A program made the position numbers and the translations under genes. From assembly GCF_016901015.1 (NCBI RefSeq), contig NZ_JAFEUP010000001.1, positions 930,001-994,000 of the forward strand: a stretch of 64,000 nt of DNA. The letters are read 5' to 3'. Source of the DNA: Zestomonas insulae (GTDB lineage: Bacteria; Pseudomonadota; Gammaproteobacteria; Pseudomonadales; Pseudomonadaceae). Positions 63,025 through 64,000 of this stretch are shown piece after piece (position 1 is the first letter of the stretch; each line of letters begins with the position of its first letter). The notes below the pieces were generated by a model, which saw nothing but the letters and a program-made list of their open reading frames with translations, was not told the DNA's origin and did not search any database.

Positions 63025-64000
63025 TCAACGCACCGGCGGTGCGTACTGCAGACCACCCTTGTTCCACAGGGCATTCAGGCCACGCTGGATCTTCAGGTCA
63101 CTACCGGCGCCGATGTTGCGGTCGAAGATTTCGCCGTAGTTGCCGACCTGCTTGACGATCTGTACTGCCCAATCCTTCGGCAGTTTCAGATCCTTGCCGA
63201 AATCACCTTCGCCACCGAGCAGGCGGGCGATATCCGGGTTCTTGGTGTCTTTCGCGGTTTTCTCCACGTTCTTCGAGTCGAGGCCGAGTTCCTCGGCATT
63301 GACCATCGCGAACAGGGTCCAACGCACGATATCGAACCACTCCTCGTCACCCTGGCGTACGGCCGGGCCGAGCGGTTCCTTGGAGATCACTTCCGGCAGC
63401 ACCACGTAATCGTCCGGCTTGGCCAGCTTGATGCGCTGCGCGTACAGCTGCGACTGGTCGGAGGTCAGCACGTCGCAACGGCCCGCTTCCAGCGACTTGG
63501 CGCTTTCGTCGGAGGTGTCGTAGGTGATCGGGGTGTACTTCAGGCTGTTGGCGCGGAAATAGTCGGAGAGGTTCAGCTCGGTGGTGGTGCCGGCCTGGAT
63601 GCACACGGTAGCGCCGTCGAGTTCCTTGGCGCTGGAGACGCCGAGCTTCTTGTTCACCAGGAAGCCCTGACCGTCGTAGTAGGTCACGCCGGTGAAGTTG
63701 AGGCCCATCGCCGCGTCGCGCGAGCTGGTCCAGGTGCTGTTGCGCGAGAGCACGTCGACTTCACCGGACTGCAGCGCGGTGAAACGCTCCTTGGCGGTCA
63801 GCGGGGTGAACTTGACCTTGTTGGCATCGCCGAAGACAGCGGCCGCGACGCCCCGGCAGACATCCACATCGATGCCCAGGTAGTTACCCTTGCCGTCGGC
63901 GTAGGAAAAGCCCGGCAAGCCGTCACTGATACCGCATTGCACGAAACCTTTCTTCTTTACCGCGTCGAGAGTTGCACCGGCCTGAGCGAAGCTGCTGACG
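63025..64000 (-). CDS. aapJ: Amino-acid ABC transporter substrate-binding protein, C-terminal part
   Basis: Periplasmic binding protein of the Aap importer, cut by the right edge; about 325 codons are visible (family ~340). The signal peptide is mostly lost; visible from ...SSFAQAGATLDAVKKKGFVQ, where SFAQA is probably the end of the signal. SBP_bac_3 family: FSYADGKGNYLGIDVDVCRG, VDVLSRNSTWTSSRD, VCIQAGTTTELNL, CDVLTSDQSQL. It heads the aapJQMP operon. Confidence 0.94.
   Translation of the reverse strand, partial: VSSFAQAGATLDAVKKKGFVQCGISDGLPGFSYADGKGNYLGIDVDVCRGVAAAVFGDANKVKFTPLTAKERFTALQSGEVDVLSRNSTWTSSRDAAMGLNFTGVTYYDGQGFLVNKKLGVSSAKELDGATVCIQAGTTTELNLSDYFRANSLKYTPITYDTSDESAKSLEAGRCDVLTSDQSQLYAQRIKLAKPDDYVVLPEVISKEPLGPAVRQGDEEWFDIVRWTLFAMVNAEELGLDSKNVEKTAKDTKNPDIARLLGGEGDFGKDLKLPKDWAVQIVKQVGNYGEIFDRNIGAGSDLKIQRGLNALWNKGGLQYAPPVR

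Overview
The window is a 64 kb stretch of high-GC core chromosome from a Pseudomonas species (gamma-proteobacteria). The gene order guaBA ... leuA ... der-bamB-yfgM-hisS-ispG-rodZ-pilF-rlmN-ndk, the isc operon, cysE-trmJ/suhB, secFD-yajC-tgt-queA, tRNA-Leu, lptGF/pepA-holC-valS and pcs-aapJ is the order I remember from P. aeruginosa and relatives; protein lengths and motifs agree with that genus. I see no phage, insertion sequence, integron, CRISPR array or rRNA. The best class of repeat is a REP-like palindrome present three times.

Layout. 1-2.7 kb: guaA (cut by the left edge) and guaB, one purine operon with a clear sigma70 promoter. 2.9-5.5 kb: yggL, xseA and a secreted M23 peptidase. 5.6-7.4 kb: a leucine-rich leader peptide with overlapping hairpins, then leuA. 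7.5-9.5 kb: a glutamine/methionine transaminase-like enzyme with its omega-amidase. 9.6-18.4 kb, minus strand: der, bamB, yfgM, hisS, ispG, rodZ, pilF, rlmN, with ndk just upstream at 18.4-18.8 kb. 18.9-24.6 kb: iscR-iscS-iscU-iscA-hscB-hscA-fdx-iscX for Fe-S cluster assembly, preceded by a promoter with IscR-type boxes. 24.6-27.1 kb: cysE-trmJ, diverging from suhB. 27.2-33.3 kb: a glycine-zipper protein, then the queA-tgt-yajC-secD-secF operon. 33.4-34.6 kb: tRNA-Leu(CAA), a cold-shock protein and an RDD membrane protein. 34.6-36.8 kb: lptF-lptG for LPS export, diverging from pepA-holC-(unknown)-valS at 37-42.3 kb.

42.4-59.7 kb is more accessory in character: a small winged-helix protein, an SLC13-type permease with RCK domains, rlmF, a GFA-family protein, an acidic unknown, the lrp-sbcD-sbcC unit opposite a YjeH-type amino-acid exporter, a TAXI-type binding protein with a C-terminal membrane anchor, ndpA, a DUF4344-type putative metallopeptidase, two glutathione-transferase-like proteins, a GIY-YIG protein and phosphatidylcholine synthase. 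59.9-64 kb is an aapJQMP-type polar amino-acid ABC importer running off the right edge.

Most of the window is ordinary housekeeping DNA. The observations I rate highest are regulatory: the leuA leader (small ORF 5626-5703 plus mutually exclusive stems), paired inverted IscR-like boxes before iscR, a candidate ndk promoter whose -10 lies inside the isc operon terminator, and the REP-like elements that translate to the SEFIRD string. I did not find a convincing new defence or mobile system.
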